Origin: an uncultured Trueperaceae bacterium
Lineage (GTDB): Bacteria; Deinococcota; Deinococci; Deinococcales; Trueperaceae
DNA length: 31,052 nucleotides
Assembly: GCA_937911855.1 (NCBI GenBank)
Contig: CALDPK010000192.1
Location: 1-31,052 of the forward strand
Direction of reading: 5' to 3'
The position numbers were made by a program, and so were the translations under genes. Under the pieces are notes generated by a model that searched no databases, was not told the origin of the DNA, and was given only the letters and a program-made list of their open reading frames with translations. Positions 18,214 to 26,408 of this stretch are shown here, piece by piece; the first letter of the stretch is position 1; the number at the start of each line of letters is the position of its first letter.

Positions 18214-18247
18214 GTGAAGTATAGCCCGCGCTTCACTTCCGTTTCTA
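18214..18247 (-). promoter_or_regulatory. Sugar importer promoter overlapped by a palindromic operator
   Basis: Minus strand: TAGAAA (18247-18242), 18 bases, TATACT (18223-18218). The palindrome GTGAAG-N11-CTTCAC (18214-18219 and 18231-18236) covers the -10 box, the layout expected for a repressor operator. A second GTGAA-N11-TTCAC is at 18274-18294. Confidence 0.5.
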
Positions 18248-18256
18248 CCGGCCGGG

Positions 18257-18294
18257 ATTACGGTAATTTTTCAGTGAAAGCGCCTGCTGTTCAC
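18257..18294 (+). promoter_or_regulatory. Palindromes and -10-like box upstream of the GH31 gene
   Basis: ATTAC-G-GTAAT (18257-18267) is a perfect palindrome overlapping a TAATTT -10-like box (18264-18269). GTGAA-N11-TTCAC (18274-18278 and 18290-18294) follows, close to the start codon. The half-sites are the same as in the operator over the importer promoter. No regulator gene lies beside them. Confidence 0.4.
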
Positions 18295-18304
18295 GGGAAT
18301 GCTC

Positions 18305-20680
18305 ATGGCTGAACCGTGGCGCACCCTGGCAGCACTCGAGTTCACGGGTCAGGACGGACCGCGCTGGATCTTCCGCGAAACAGGCGGCCAGGCACGCTTC
18401 ATCGTCACGCTGGTTGAACACGGGGTGTTGCGGGTGCAGGTGCAGCCCCTGGGTCTCGCTGCGGTTACGCGCACCTGGTCGGTGGTGGGCCAGGCCGGCG
18501 ACACGGGTCCCGAAGGCCGCGACCGCGAGGATCTGAGCGTGTTCGGTTGCCCAGCGCCGGAGAAGACTTGGCTGGCTGACGGCCGTTTCGAGCTTCACGA
18601 CCGGGAGTTCCGGCTGAGCCTCGACCTGTCTTCTGCTGCGCTGAGCATCAGCCTGCCTGATGGTTCGCAGCTACTTGCCGATCATGACGCCAAGGCCTAC
18701 CGGACGGTCAGCACCTCCGGGTCGCGCGGCATCCGCCACACCCTCAGGCGCCACATGAGCGAGCTGTACCTGGGCCTGGGAGAAGTGAGCGGCCCGCTGA
18801 ACAGGCACCACCGGCGCTACCGGCTGCGTCCTTGTGACGCGCTCGGTTACGACGCCGAGAACGCAGACCCGCTGTACAAGCACATCCCCAGCTACCTGAC
18901 GCTCACGCCCGCCGGCCACGCCGTGGGCCTGCTTTACGACACGGGCGCAGAGGCAAGCTTCGACTTCGGCCGCGAGGTCGACAACTACGAGGGTTTCTAC
19001 CGGTATGCCGAGTTCGCGGCGCGGGAGCTGGACTATTACGTCCTGATCGGCCCCGAAGTAAGCACAGTCACGAGGCGCATCCAGGAGCTGACTGGCTTCG
19101 CGAAGCTCCCGCCCCGCTGGACACTCGCCTATCAGGGCTCGACGATGAGCTACACCGATTCAGATGACCCCACCTCGGCACTGGCCGGCTTCGTGGGCAG
19201 GCTGCGTGACGAACGCGTCCACTGCGGCGGGTTCAACCTTTCCAGTGGTTACTCGCTGAGTGATGACGGCTTGCGTTACGTGTTTGAGTGGAACCGGCGG
19301 CGCGTGCCCGACCCTGCGGCGATGACGCAGGCGCTGCGCGACGCCGGGGTGCACACGCTCGCCAACATCAAGCCGGCACTGCTGACGAGCCACCCCCGGT
19401 TCGCCGCGCTGGCTGAGCTGGGCGCCTTCGTTGAGTCCTCGAGCGCTGAAGGGCCTTACACCGGCATGTTCTGGGGCGGCCCTGGCGCGCACCTGGATTT
19501 CACCAACCCGCACGCTTACGCGTGGTGGCAGGAGCAGGTTGCCACGCAGATCCTGGCGTACGGCATCGACGCCACCTGGAACGACAACAACGAGTTCCAG
19601 ATCGCCGACGAGGAGGCGCGCCTGAACGCAGGTGAGGCAGGTGACCTGCGGCCGACGCTGACGCTGCTGATGAACATGGCGAGCCGCGACGCGCAGCGCG
19701 CAGTCAACCCGGAAGCGCGCGATTACCAGCTGACCCGCAGCGGCGGGCTGGGCATGCAGCGGCTGGCGGCCACCTGGTCAGGCGACAACTACACGAGCTG
19801 GCGCACGCTCCGCTACAACCTGCCGATGGGCCTGGGCATGTCGCTCAGCGGCTGGGCGAACCACGGTCACGACGTGGGCGGCTTCGCTGGCCCCATGCCG
19901 GACGCGGAACTGCTGCTGCGCTGGGTCGAAGCCGGCGTGATGCAGCCTCGCTTCTGCGTGCACTCGTGGAACGACGACCGCAGCACTACCGAACCGTGGA
20001 GCCACCCGGAGGTGCTGCCGGACATCCGGCGCCTGCTCAACTTCCGTGACGCGCTGATCCCGTACCTGTACACGCTGCTGCATGATTCCGTCTGGGATGG
20101 CATCCCGCTGACCCGGCCGTTCGTGTACGCGTTCCAGGAGTGGGTGGCCGGATGGGAGGAGTCGTTCGCGTACATGCTGGGCGACGCGCTGCTCGTTGCG
20201 CCTGCCCTGGAAGCGGGTTCAGCGTCGCGTGAGCTCAGGTTGCCGCCGGGCCGCTGGCTGGAACTGCAGACCGGGCTCGTTCATGAAGGTGACCGGCTGG
20301 TCAAGCTGAGCGCTGAACCCGGCTGGCCACCCCTGCTGCTGCGGGAGGGCAGGGCCGTGCCATTTGCGGTCGTCAAGGAGCCGCAGTACGACGATCCGCG
20401 TTTCACGGATTCCAGCGAAGTTGAGTGGATCGCGTTCCCCGATTCGCAGGGCAGTTTCAAAGGCCGCCTCACCTGGGATGACGGCGTGAGCCGCCTGGAC
20501 AGTCGTACTCAGGGCAGCAGCGTGGAGCTCGAGTTCTCTGACGGCGTACTCAGCCAACAGGTAGCGGGAGCTGCCCTGCCCGCAGGCTTCAGGGCGGTAT
20601 CGCGGATACTGGTGCCGGGCGGTTCTGAGCGGCTGGCGTGGTTCCGGTCAGGCTTCAGCGAACTTCAGGAACCACAGTGA
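18305..20680 (+). CDS. Glycoside hydrolase family 31 alpha-glycosidase
   Basis: The protein has 791 residues. GH31 enzymes cleave alpha-glucosides or alpha-xylosides with retention. The catalytic nucleophile is probably Asp427 in ATWNDNNEF (the WNDxNE motif) and the acid/base Asp494 in TWSGDNYTSW. The N-terminal beta-domain (residues 1-260) is followed by the barrel, with PPRWTLAYQGS, HTLANIKPALL, NHGHDVGGFAG and PRFCVHSW. The C-terminal beta-domain starts near residue 600. There is no signal peptide, so it acts in the cytoplasm, probably on sugars brought in by the divergent importer. ATG 18305 is preferred to ATG 18299 because GGGA (18295-18298) is 6 bases away. The exact substrate is not readable. 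The stop abuts the convergent globin stop. Confidence 0.92.
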   Translation: MAEPWRTLAALEFTGQDGPRWIFRETGGQARFIVTLVEHGVLRVQVQPLGLAAVTRTWSVVGQAGDTGPEGRDREDLSVFGCPAPEKTWLADGRFELHDREFRLSLDLSSAALSISLPDGSQLLADHDAKAYRTVSTSGSRGIRHTLRRHMSELYLGLGEVSGPLNRHHRRYRLRPCDALGYDAENADPLYKHIPSYLTLTPAGHAVGLLYDTGAEASFDFGREVDNYEGFYRYAEFAARELDYYVLIGPEVSTVTRRIQELTGFAKLPPRWTLAYQGSTMSYTDSDDPTSALAGFVGRLRDERVHCGGFNLSSGYSLSDDGLRYVFEWNRRRVPDPAAMTQALRDAGVHTLANIKPALLTSHPRFAALAELGAFVESSSAEGPYTGMFWGGPGAHLDFTNPHAYAWWQEQVATQILAYGIDATWNDNNEFQIADEEARLNAGEAGDLRPTLTLLMNMASRDAQRAVNPEARDYQLTRSGGLGMQRLAATWSGDNYTSWRTLRYNLPMGLGMSLSGWANHGHDVGGFAGPMPDAELLLRWVEAGVMQPRFCVHSWNDDRSTTEPWSHPEVLPDIRRLLNFRDALIPYLYTLLHDSVWDGIPLTRPFVYAFQEWVAGWEESFAYMLGDALLVAPALEAGSASRELRLPPGRWLELQTGLVHEGDRLVKLSAEPGWPPLLLREGRAVPFAVVKEPQYDDPRFTDSSEVEWIAFPDSQGSFKGRLTWDDGVSRLDSRTQGSSVELEFSDGVLSQQVAGAALPAGFRAVSRILVPGGSERLAWFRSGFSELQEPQ

Positions 20681-21121
20681 TCAGTCCGGTTTGCCTGTGA
20701 CGTGAATCTCATCGGGCCGGATGGGGCCGAACAGGCCGTGGGTCAGCCCACCGGCCATTCGCTGCGCAGCCAGGTGGATTTTGTCGACCGTTTCCGGCGT
20801 GTAGATTTCCTCGAGCGTTTCCCGGAACAGCTCCAGCCATTCGTCGAAGTGGCCGCGCTGGATGGCACTCACGTTACGGTGTTTCACCAGCGGGTTGCCG
20901 AAGTAACGGCCGGTGCGCAGCAGCACGTTCGACCAGAAATCGACCATGTTCTCCTGGTGCAGCTTCCAGCGGCCTTCCAGCCGGTTGTTGAACACTGGCC
21001 CCAGGGTTTCATGGCGGCGGATGCGGGCGTAGAACGTGTACACCATGGTCGTGATGTTCTCTTCCGTGATGGTGTCAGCCAGCGCCGCGGGTGATGCTTC
21101 CATGGACTCTCTGTCCTGCAT
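20681..21121 (-). CDS. Group III truncated haemoglobin
   Basis: The protein has 146 residues. Typical features of the group III (P) class are TFYARIRRHETLGPVF, then RWKLHQENMVDFWSNVLL, the Y.GNP....H stretch, and the proximal histidine in GHFDEWLELF (His91). These small globins bind haem and react with O2 or NO, or guard against peroxide; the role here is unknown. ATG 21121 is chosen because TAACCT (minus strand, 21132-21127) lies 5 bases before it, giving a leaderless start; ATG 21103 is the alternative. The stop codon directly abuts the GH31 stop, leaving no room for a terminator. No haem or nitrite gene is nearby. Confidence 0.9.
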   Translation of the reverse strand: MQDRESMEASPAALADTITEENITTMVYTFYARIRRHETLGPVFNNRLEGRWKLHQENMVDFWSNVLLRTGRYFGNPLVKHRNVSAIQRGHFDEWLELFRETLEEIYTPETVDKIHLAAQRMAGGLTHGLFGPIRPDEIHVTGKPD

Positions 21122-21126
21122 GCCTC

Positions 21127-21209
21127 AGGTTAGCACCCGCGCGACACATGGATGCGCAAACTCGGACACGTGCCACCGAGTAGCGCGTGGCAGCCGGGCA
21201 TGTCATATT
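21127..21209. promoter_or_regulatory. Divergent promoters for the globin and the membrane protein gene
   Basis: Minus-strand TAACCT (21132-21127) is 5 bases from the globin ATG. Plus-strand CATATT (21204-21209) is 6 bases from the GTG at 21216 and matches the -10 consensus at four of six positions. Both suggest leaderless transcripts; -35 elements are unclear. Confidence 0.4.
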
Positions 21210-21215
21210 TCGGGA

Positions 21216-21902
21216 GTGACAGCCGGAGCTCTCGTAACGTTCTTCATCATCGCTCTGGTCGACAGCATCAACCCGTCGGCCCTGGTCGTGACGCTGCAGC
21301 TGCTCAGCCGGCGGGCGCCAGTCGGAGCGATCCTGACTTACATCGCTTCCGTGTTCGGCGCCTACCTGACCGTCAGCATCCTGCTGATACTTGGACTCAC
21401 GGCCGTGATCGACCCGCTGAGCGCCTTCTTCGAGACGAAGGTCGCCAACATCGGCCTGGCCGTACTGGGCGCCGGACTGCTCGCCTACGCCCTGTTCTCC
21501 CGCAACCCGAAGAACGCACCGCCGCCGCGACCGTTCAGACTGACCTCGACCTCGGTGAGCGGCCTGGTGCTGCTTGGCGTCACCGTGACCGTGATGGAGC
21601 TGCCTACTGCACTGCCGCTGCTCGGCGCCGTCGGCCTGCTCACCTCGGCTGACGTCGGCCCTGCCGTGTGGTTGCCGCTCATCCTCATCTACAACGTCAT
21701 CTTCGTCCTGCCGCCGCTGCTTCTGACCTTCGGTTACCGCTGGCTGGGCGAACGGGGCGGCGAGAAACTGCAGAAACGCCTCAGCCACGGCGCACGCGAG
21801 ACGATGCTGTGGGTGTTCGGCATAGTCGGCTTCTACATGCTCATGCAGGCCCTGGAGACACTCGGTGTGTTCGGCGATTCCGTCAGTATCGGGATTGGTT
21901 GA
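21216..21902 (+). CDS. GAP/LysE-like integral membrane protein, putative exporter
   Basis: The protein has 228 residues and about six membrane helices. The first helix carries the conserved-looking FIIALVDSINPSALVVTLQL. The cytoplasmic loop after helix 3 is NPKNAPPPRPFRLTS, and helix 4 carries VTVMELPTALPLL. This pattern resembles the GAP (glycolipid-addressing) and LysE-type membrane proteins, so a transport role is inferred; the substrate is unknown. GTG at 21216 is the only sensible start: the upstream frame is not protein-like and no ATG precedes the first helix. It ends 2 bases before the next gene, so the two are probably co-translated. Confidence 0.65.
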   Translation: MTAGALVTFFIIALVDSINPSALVVTLQLLSRRAPVGAILTYIASVFGAYLTVSILLILGLTAVIDPLSAFFETKVANIGLAVLGAGLLAYALFSRNPKNAPPPRPFRLTSTSVSGLVLLGVTVTVMELPTALPLLGAVGLLTSADVGPAVWLPLILIYNVIFVLPPLLLTFGYRWLGERGGEKLQKRLSHGARETMLWVFGIVGFYMLMQALETLGVFGDSVSIGIG

Positions 21903-21904
21903 GC

Positions 21905-22270
21905 ATGTTCACGGACGACCCTGATTTCTGGCGCGAACTCGACCACCTGGCTGCTACCTGCGAGATCGTCACCGCCCGGCCAGCCGGCCAGCCGCACCCG
22001 GACTTCCCGGAACTGATCTACCCGTACGACTACGGGTTCCTGCGCGGCACGAGTGGCGGCGATGGCGCCGAGATTGACGTCTGGCTCGGAACTTCCGGTT
22101 CCCGCAAGGTCACGGCCGTCGCCTGCACGGTCGACCCTTACAAGCGCGACGCCGAACTGAAAGTGTTCCTGGGCTGCACGGTTTCAGAGCTTGAAGCCAT
22201 CAGCCGCTGGTTACGGGTAGCGGCGGAGTTGCCGCATCTGGTGATCAGGCGGAGTGAGCCAGCAGCATAA
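21905..22270 (+). CDS. Small inorganic pyrophosphatase-like protein
   Basis: The protein has 121 residues. It resembles the short proteins annotated as inorganic pyrophosphatase in clostridia: YPYDYGFLRGTSGGDG, IDVWLGTSG, ACTVDPYKRDAELKVFLGCT and a C-terminal HLVIRR. True family I enzymes are about 175 residues and carry a DxDPxD metal site. Here the matching place reads GDGAEIDVW, with the first acidic pair missing, so hydrolase activity is doubtful. The start ATG lies 2 bases after the membrane protein stop. A link between the two is inferred only from spacing. Confidence 0.65.
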   Translation: MFTDDPDFWRELDHLAATCEIVTARPAGQPHPDFPELIYPYDYGFLRGTSGGDGAEIDVWLGTSGSRKVTAVACTVDPYKRDAELKVFLGCTVSELEAISRWLRVAAELPHLVIRRSEPAA

Positions 22271-22315
22271 CGGCAGCTGATCCGCGCTGGATCGCGAAAT
22301 CCGCCAGGTAACGTG

Positions 22316-22321
22316 TACAAT
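22316..22321 (+). promoter_or_regulatory. -10 box of the Nudix-helicase operon
   Basis: TACAAT lies 12 bases before the Nudix ATG, in the 63-base gap after the pyrophosphatase-like gene. It implies a leader of about 6 bases and separates this pair from the upstream operon. No Shine-Dalgarno or good -35 is seen. Confidence 0.4.
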
Positions 22322-22333
22322 TACTTCAGATCC

Positions 22334-22735
22334 ATGGCTAAACGAATCGAAGTTGTAGGCGCAGTTTTCATAAGGGATGGCAAGGTACTGGCCGCGAAAC
22401 GCGGACCCGACAAGGCGCTGCCTGGCATGTGGGAATTTCCCGGCGGCAAGATCGAACCGGGCGAGAATCCTGCTGACGCGTTGCGCCGCGAACTGGCGGA
22501 AGAACTGAGAGTCGACGTTGAGGTCGGCGACTACCTGACAACCACTGATTATGAATACGATTTCGGAACAGTCTCCCTGGCGACCTATTACGTGGAGCTG
22601 ACCTCATCCGACCCGGTGCTGACCGAGCACGTCGAAATCCGCTGGTTGAGCAAGTCCGAGCTTTTCGATGTCGAATGGGCCCCTGCTGACATCCCGGCAG
22701 TCGAACTGCTGACCCACCTGACGGCACTGCAATGA
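22334..22735 (+). CDS. Nudix hydrolase, MutT-like
   Basis: The protein has 133 residues. The Nudix box is GGKIEPGENPADALRRELAEE (shown here as GGKIEPG, E, NPADALR, RELAEEL), with the metal-binding REXXEE glutamates intact; the final Gly of the classic box is Arg. WEFPGGKIEPGE and the N-terminal IEVVGAVFIRDGKVLAAKRG are typical of MutT-type (d)NTP pyrophosphohydrolases. The substrate may be 8-oxo-dGTP, dCTP or another nucleotide. The start is ATG 22334; GTG 22313 is less likely because the -10 box would overlap it. The stop overlaps the helicase start (ATGA, 22732-22735), so the two are translationally coupled and probably function together. Confidence 0.88.
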   Translation: MAKRIEVVGAVFIRDGKVLAAKRGPDKALPGMWEFPGGKIEPGENPADALRRELAEELRVDVEVGDYLTTTDYEYDFGTVSLATYYVELTSSDPVLTEHVEIRWLSKSELFDVEWAPADIPAVELLTHLTALQ

Positions 22736-25722
22736 GCAACTCCGACCTCGGCAAGGCGCTGCAGCACGGTTTCCTGGACCGTGAGCTGCACGCCTCGTCG
22801 CGGTTGGCGCCGCTGCTGATCAACAATCACAACTCGTCGACCATGAGCCGAACCATCAGCGCTGAACTCCGTGACGCTGATAGTTTCGTGTTTTCCGTCG
22901 CGTTCGTTACCCCGGCTGCAGTAACCGCCCTGAAGCAGGACCTGCTTGATTTCCGTGGCAGCGGGCTGATCATCACGTCGAACTATCTGGGGTTCAACAC
23001 GCCCCGTGTTTACCGCGAACTACTGAACATCCCGGGCCTGGACGTGCGCGTGGTTCCAGCCTCGGCAGGTTTCCATGCCAAAGGCTACGTTTTTCGGAGG
23101 CCGGGCAGAACTACGGCGATTGTTGGCAGCTCCAACCTGACCATCAGCGCACTCTCGAGCAATCACGAATGGAACTTGCGTTTCTCAGCAGCCAACGAGG
23201 GTCATGTGGTGGCGCAGCTCGAAGACGCTATCGAGCTTCAGAAGCTGATCGCCGAGAAGATTGACGAGCAATGGGTGGAGCGGTTCGAACGCAATTACGT
23301 TCCGATTCCGCGAGGAGAACAGTTCCGCCCCCTAGCGGGCGAGCCGCCAGTACCTGTGGTGACGGATTTAGGTGTTCCGCTGCTCCCCGGCCCTTCGCAG
23401 CAGGGGAATCTGTTCGGCACAACCAGCTCGCCGGTAGTTGCGCAGAGGGATCTGGCGCGTTCACGTCCTGTCATCACGCCGAATCGGATGCAGCAAAGTG
23501 CGCTGGCCGCATTGTCTGCATTGCGAGCTGAGGGCGCTGGTCGCGCACTGGTCGTATCAGCTACCGGAACCGGCAAGACGATGCTCTCGGCTCTCGACGT
23601 CAAGAACTACGCTCCGGAAAGGTTCGTTTTCCTGGCGCACCGCGAGCAGATACTGGACAAGGCCATGAGTGAGTTCAAACTCGCTCTCGGAGCACCAGTC
23701 AACCAGTTCGGCAAACTATCGGGCTCAAGCCGGGATCTGGGGCCTCAGACGAAATACCTGTTCGCCACGACGTCCTCGTTCGTCAACGCCATCCGCCAAG
23801 GCTTGATAGACAGCCGCGCTTTTGATTACGCACTGATCGACGAGGTGCACAGGGCTGGTGCCCGCACGTACCTGGAAATAATCGACTTCTTGCGACCGGA
23901 TTTCTTGCTGGGGATGACTGCGACACCGGAACGCACTGATGGTTTCAACGTCTTCGAGCTTTTCCATTACAACCTGGCTTACGAGATCCGGCTCCAGGAA
24001 GCGCTTGAAGAGAAGATGCTCGCCCCCTTCCATTATTTCGGCGTCACCGACTACACCACCGAAACCGGGGAAACCGTCCATGAACTCAGTGACTTGCGGC
24101 ACCTGGTTTCCGCTGAGCGTGCCGACTATCTGGTGGAGAAACTGTCGCAGTACGGGCAGGCGGGAGAACCGCCTCGAGGACTGATTTTCTGCAGTCGCAA
24201 CGCCGAAGCCAAGGAACTCTCAGCCTTGCTCAACCAGCGCAGGCTTCACGGCTTCCCTCTGCGCACCTTGGCGCTGTCCGGCGCTGACTCGATCGAGTAC
24301 CGGGAAGCGGCAGTGAGAAGGCTCGAGGCGGGCGAACTCGACTACCTCCTCAGCGTGGACGTGTTCAACGAGGGCATCGACATTCCCAGCCTCAATCAGG
24401 TCGTGATGATGCGGCAGACGCAGTCCAGCGTCGTCTTTACCCAGCAACTGGGCCGTGGACTGCGCAGGCACGAACACAAGGACTACGTCGTAGTCATCGA
24501 CTTCATCGGCAACTACACCAACAACTACCTGATACCCACAGCGCTCTTCGGCGACACGTCGCTCAACAAGGACCAGATCCGCCGGCGCATCATCGATGCC
24601 AGCAACGATCACATCATCGCTGGAGTTTCCAGCATCAACTTCGACCAGATTTCCAAAGATCGCGTCTTCGCGTCACTCGCAAGCGCCAAGCTTGACTCGG
24701 TTGCCAGCCTCAAACAGGAATTCAGCCGCATGAAGAACCGGCTGGGACGCGTACCCATGTTGCTCGACTTCGCCCGGCACGACGCGATCGACCCTGAAGT
24801 GATCGCCACCAAATTCGACCATTACGCGGATTTCGTGAAGCGCGTCGAAGATACTGCATTCCAGCCGTTCGACAGAAGCGCGCACGGGATGCTGACCATG
24901 CTGAGCCGGGAGTTTCTGAACGGCAAGCGGCCGCAAGAACTGTTCCTGCTGCACGAGCTTGTCTGTACCGGCAGACCGGTTACTGAAACCGAGTTCCGAG
25001 CCAAGCTCGCTGACCGCACACTCGATTCTTCACAGGCTGTCCTGGCTTCCGTGAAACGCATCCTGACCCTGGAATGGTTTACGGACGCTGAGCGCACCAA
25101 ATACGGCAGTGAACCACTCGTTACTTTCGATGGCGCTTGCTATCACCTGAGCCCGCGCTGGCAAGCGGCCTGGACTGCCTTCGAGAGCTTCCGGGCGTAC
25201 GCGCTGGACGTCATCGAGACAGGTCTGTACCTCTCAGAAAACCGCTTCGGCTTCGTGGATTCACTCCAAGTCGGGGAGCGGTATACCCGCAAGGACGTGT
25301 GCCGGCTGCTCAACTGGCAGCGGAACGAACAAGCCACCATGTACGGTTACAAGGTGGACCGCGAGTCACACACGTGCCCGATCTTCGTCACGTATCACAA
25401 GGCAGACGACGTTTCTGAAAGCACGAGATACGGTGACGAGTTCATCGACCAGCTGACGATGCTTTGGTACACGCGCAGCAAACGGACCCTGGCAAGCGGC
25501 GAGGTCAAAGCCATCGTTAACGAAGAAGTCCCGCTGCATTTGTTTGTCAAGAAAGACGATATCGAAGGAACTGACTTCATATACCTGGGCTCACCGCGCC
25601 CGTCGAACGCAGTGCAAACCACCATGCCAGACAAGAACGGCAAGGAATTGCCCGTCGTCACCATGCACCTGGAACTCAAGCAACCGGTCGACAGCGCCAC
25701 CTTCGATTACCTGGTCGGTTAG
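22732..25722 (+). CDS. PLD-domain SF2 helicase with C-terminal DUF3427-type region
   Basis: The protein has 996 residues. Residues 40-170 are a phospholipase D-like domain (FHAKGYVF at 114-121 with His115 and Lys117, then GSSNLT). Residue 122 is Arg where the full HKD motif would be completed by Asp. The SF2 core follows: Walker A SATGTGKT (276-283), DEVH (370-373), GMTATPERTDG, and helicase C with FNEGIDIPSL and QQLGRGLRRHEHKDY (571-585). Residues about 650-996 look like the DUF3427 region (LEWFTDAERTKYG, SENRFGFVDSLQVGERYTRK, VPLHLFVKKDDIEGTDFIYL). No signal or membrane segment is present. Proteins of this build are thought to act on DNA or RNA, and some relatives sit in defence loci (inference). 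By eye the gene is slightly less GC-rich than its neighbours. The stop overlaps the convergent racemase stop. Confidence 0.9.
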   Translation: MSNSDLGKALQHGFLDRELHASSRLAPLLINNHNSSTMSRTISAELRDADSFVFSVAFVTPAAVTALKQDLLDFRGSGLIITSNYLGFNTPRVYRELLNIPGLDVRVVPASAGFHAKGYVFRRPGRTTAIVGSSNLTISALSSNHEWNLRFSAANEGHVVAQLEDAIELQKLIAEKIDEQWVERFERNYVPIPRGEQFRPLAGEPPVPVVTDLGVPLLPGPSQQGNLFGTTSSPVVAQRDLARSRPVITPNRMQQSALAALSALRAEGAGRALVVSATGTGKTMLSALDVKNYAPERFVFLAHREQILDKAMSEFKLALGAPVNQFGKLSGSSRDLGPQTKYLFATTSSFVNAIRQGLIDSRAFDYALIDEVHRAGARTYLEIIDFLRPDFLLGMTATPERTDGFNVFELFHYNLAYEIRLQEALEEKMLAPFHYFGVTDYTTETGETVHELSDLRHLVSAERADYLVEKLSQYGQAGEPPRGLIFCSRNAEAKELSALLNQRRLHGFPLRTLALSGADSIEYREAAVRRLEAGELDYLLSVDVFNEGIDIPSLNQVVMMRQTQSSVVFTQQLGRGLRRHEHKDYVVVIDFIGNYTNNYLIPTALFGDTSLNKDQIRRRIIDASNDHIIAGVSSINFDQISKDRVFASLASAKLDSVASLKQEFSRMKNRLGRVPMLLDFARHDAIDPEVIATKFDHYADFVKRVEDTAFQPFDRSAHGMLTMLSREFLNGKRPQELFLLHELVCTGRPVTETEFRAKLADRTLDSSQAVLASVKRILTLEWFTDAERTKYGSEPLVTFDGACYHLSPRWQAAWTAFESFRAYALDVIETGLYLSENRFGFVDSLQVGERYTRKDVCRLLNWQRNEQATMYGYKVDRESHTCPIFVTYHKADDVSESTRYGDEFIDQLTMLWYTRSKRTLASGEVKAIVNEEVPLHLFVKKDDIEGTDFIYLGSPRPSNAVQTTMPDKNGKELPVVTMHLELKQPVDSATFDYLVG

Positions 25723-26408
25723 GCAGCCGGCTGATTCAACTCCGCCAACGCAGCCCGAGCCAGCGCAGCAGCTGAATCGATCACCGGCGTCTCGAACGAC
25801 GTGAGAACGAGCGGCACCTCCGTACAGCCGGCTACAAGGACATCGATGCCCTCAAGGGAAACAGCCAGCTGCCGCATGCGCGACCGCACCTCGTCGCCGG
25901 TATCTCCAGACTTGATCCGGTACAGCAGCGCCATGAACTCTTCGCGGTCCGGGTGGATCACTTCCACGCCGTGGCCAGCGAAAGCTGTCTGGTAAAGCTG
26001 CGCGTCCAGGGTGGCGTTCGCGGCCAGCAGCCCGACCCTGCGAGGCCGGTGCTGCATCGTCTCCGCAACCACCGCGTCGATCATGCTCAGGAACGGCACG
26101 CTCATGGCAGCTTCGATCTCGGCCTGCCAGGCGTGCGCGGCGTTGCAGGCCATGACGATGAGTCCGGCGCCCGCCTGTTCCAGTCCGGCAGCCATCTTCG
26201 CCAGGTGCGGACCCGGTGATTCGCCGGTTCCTGCCAGGGCCGCGTTCCGGTCGGGGACGGCCGGGTTGCTGTCGATCAGAATGCGGATGTGGTCCTGATC
26301 GGTGACTGCCTCGCTGAACTGCAGCAGTTTGGCATGGAAATCCAGGGTGGCCGCCGGACCCAGCCCGCCGATGACACCCAGCGTCCGGTTACCCGGTGAA
26401 GAGTTCAC
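25719..26408 (-). CDS. Aspartate/glutamate racemase family protein
   Basis: The protein has 229 residues. These PLP-independent racemases use two cysteines as acid and base. Here they are Cys88 in VMACNAAHAW (usual CNTAH; the Thr is Ala) and Cys195 in VAGCTEVPL. The N-terminus LGVIGGLGPAATLDF and SNPAVPDR are family marks. GTG 26408 is the best start; no ribosome-binding site is visible. It overlaps the end of the upstream gene by 20 bases, which suggests translational coupling. Paired with D-cysteine desulfhydrase, it probably takes part in D-amino acid turnover. Stop codons overlap those of the helicase gene on the other strand. Confidence 0.85.
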   Translation of the reverse strand: MNSSPGNRTLGVIGGLGPAATLDFHAKLLQFSEAVTDQDHIRILIDSNPAVPDRNAALAGTGESPGPHLAKMAAGLEQAGAGLIVMACNAAHAWQAEIEAAMSVPFLSMIDAVVAETMQHRPRRVGLLAANATLDAQLYQTAFAGHGVEVIHPDREEFMALLYRIKSGDTGDEVRSRMRQLAVSLEGIDVLVAGCTEVPLVLTSFETPVIDSAAALARAALAELNQPAA

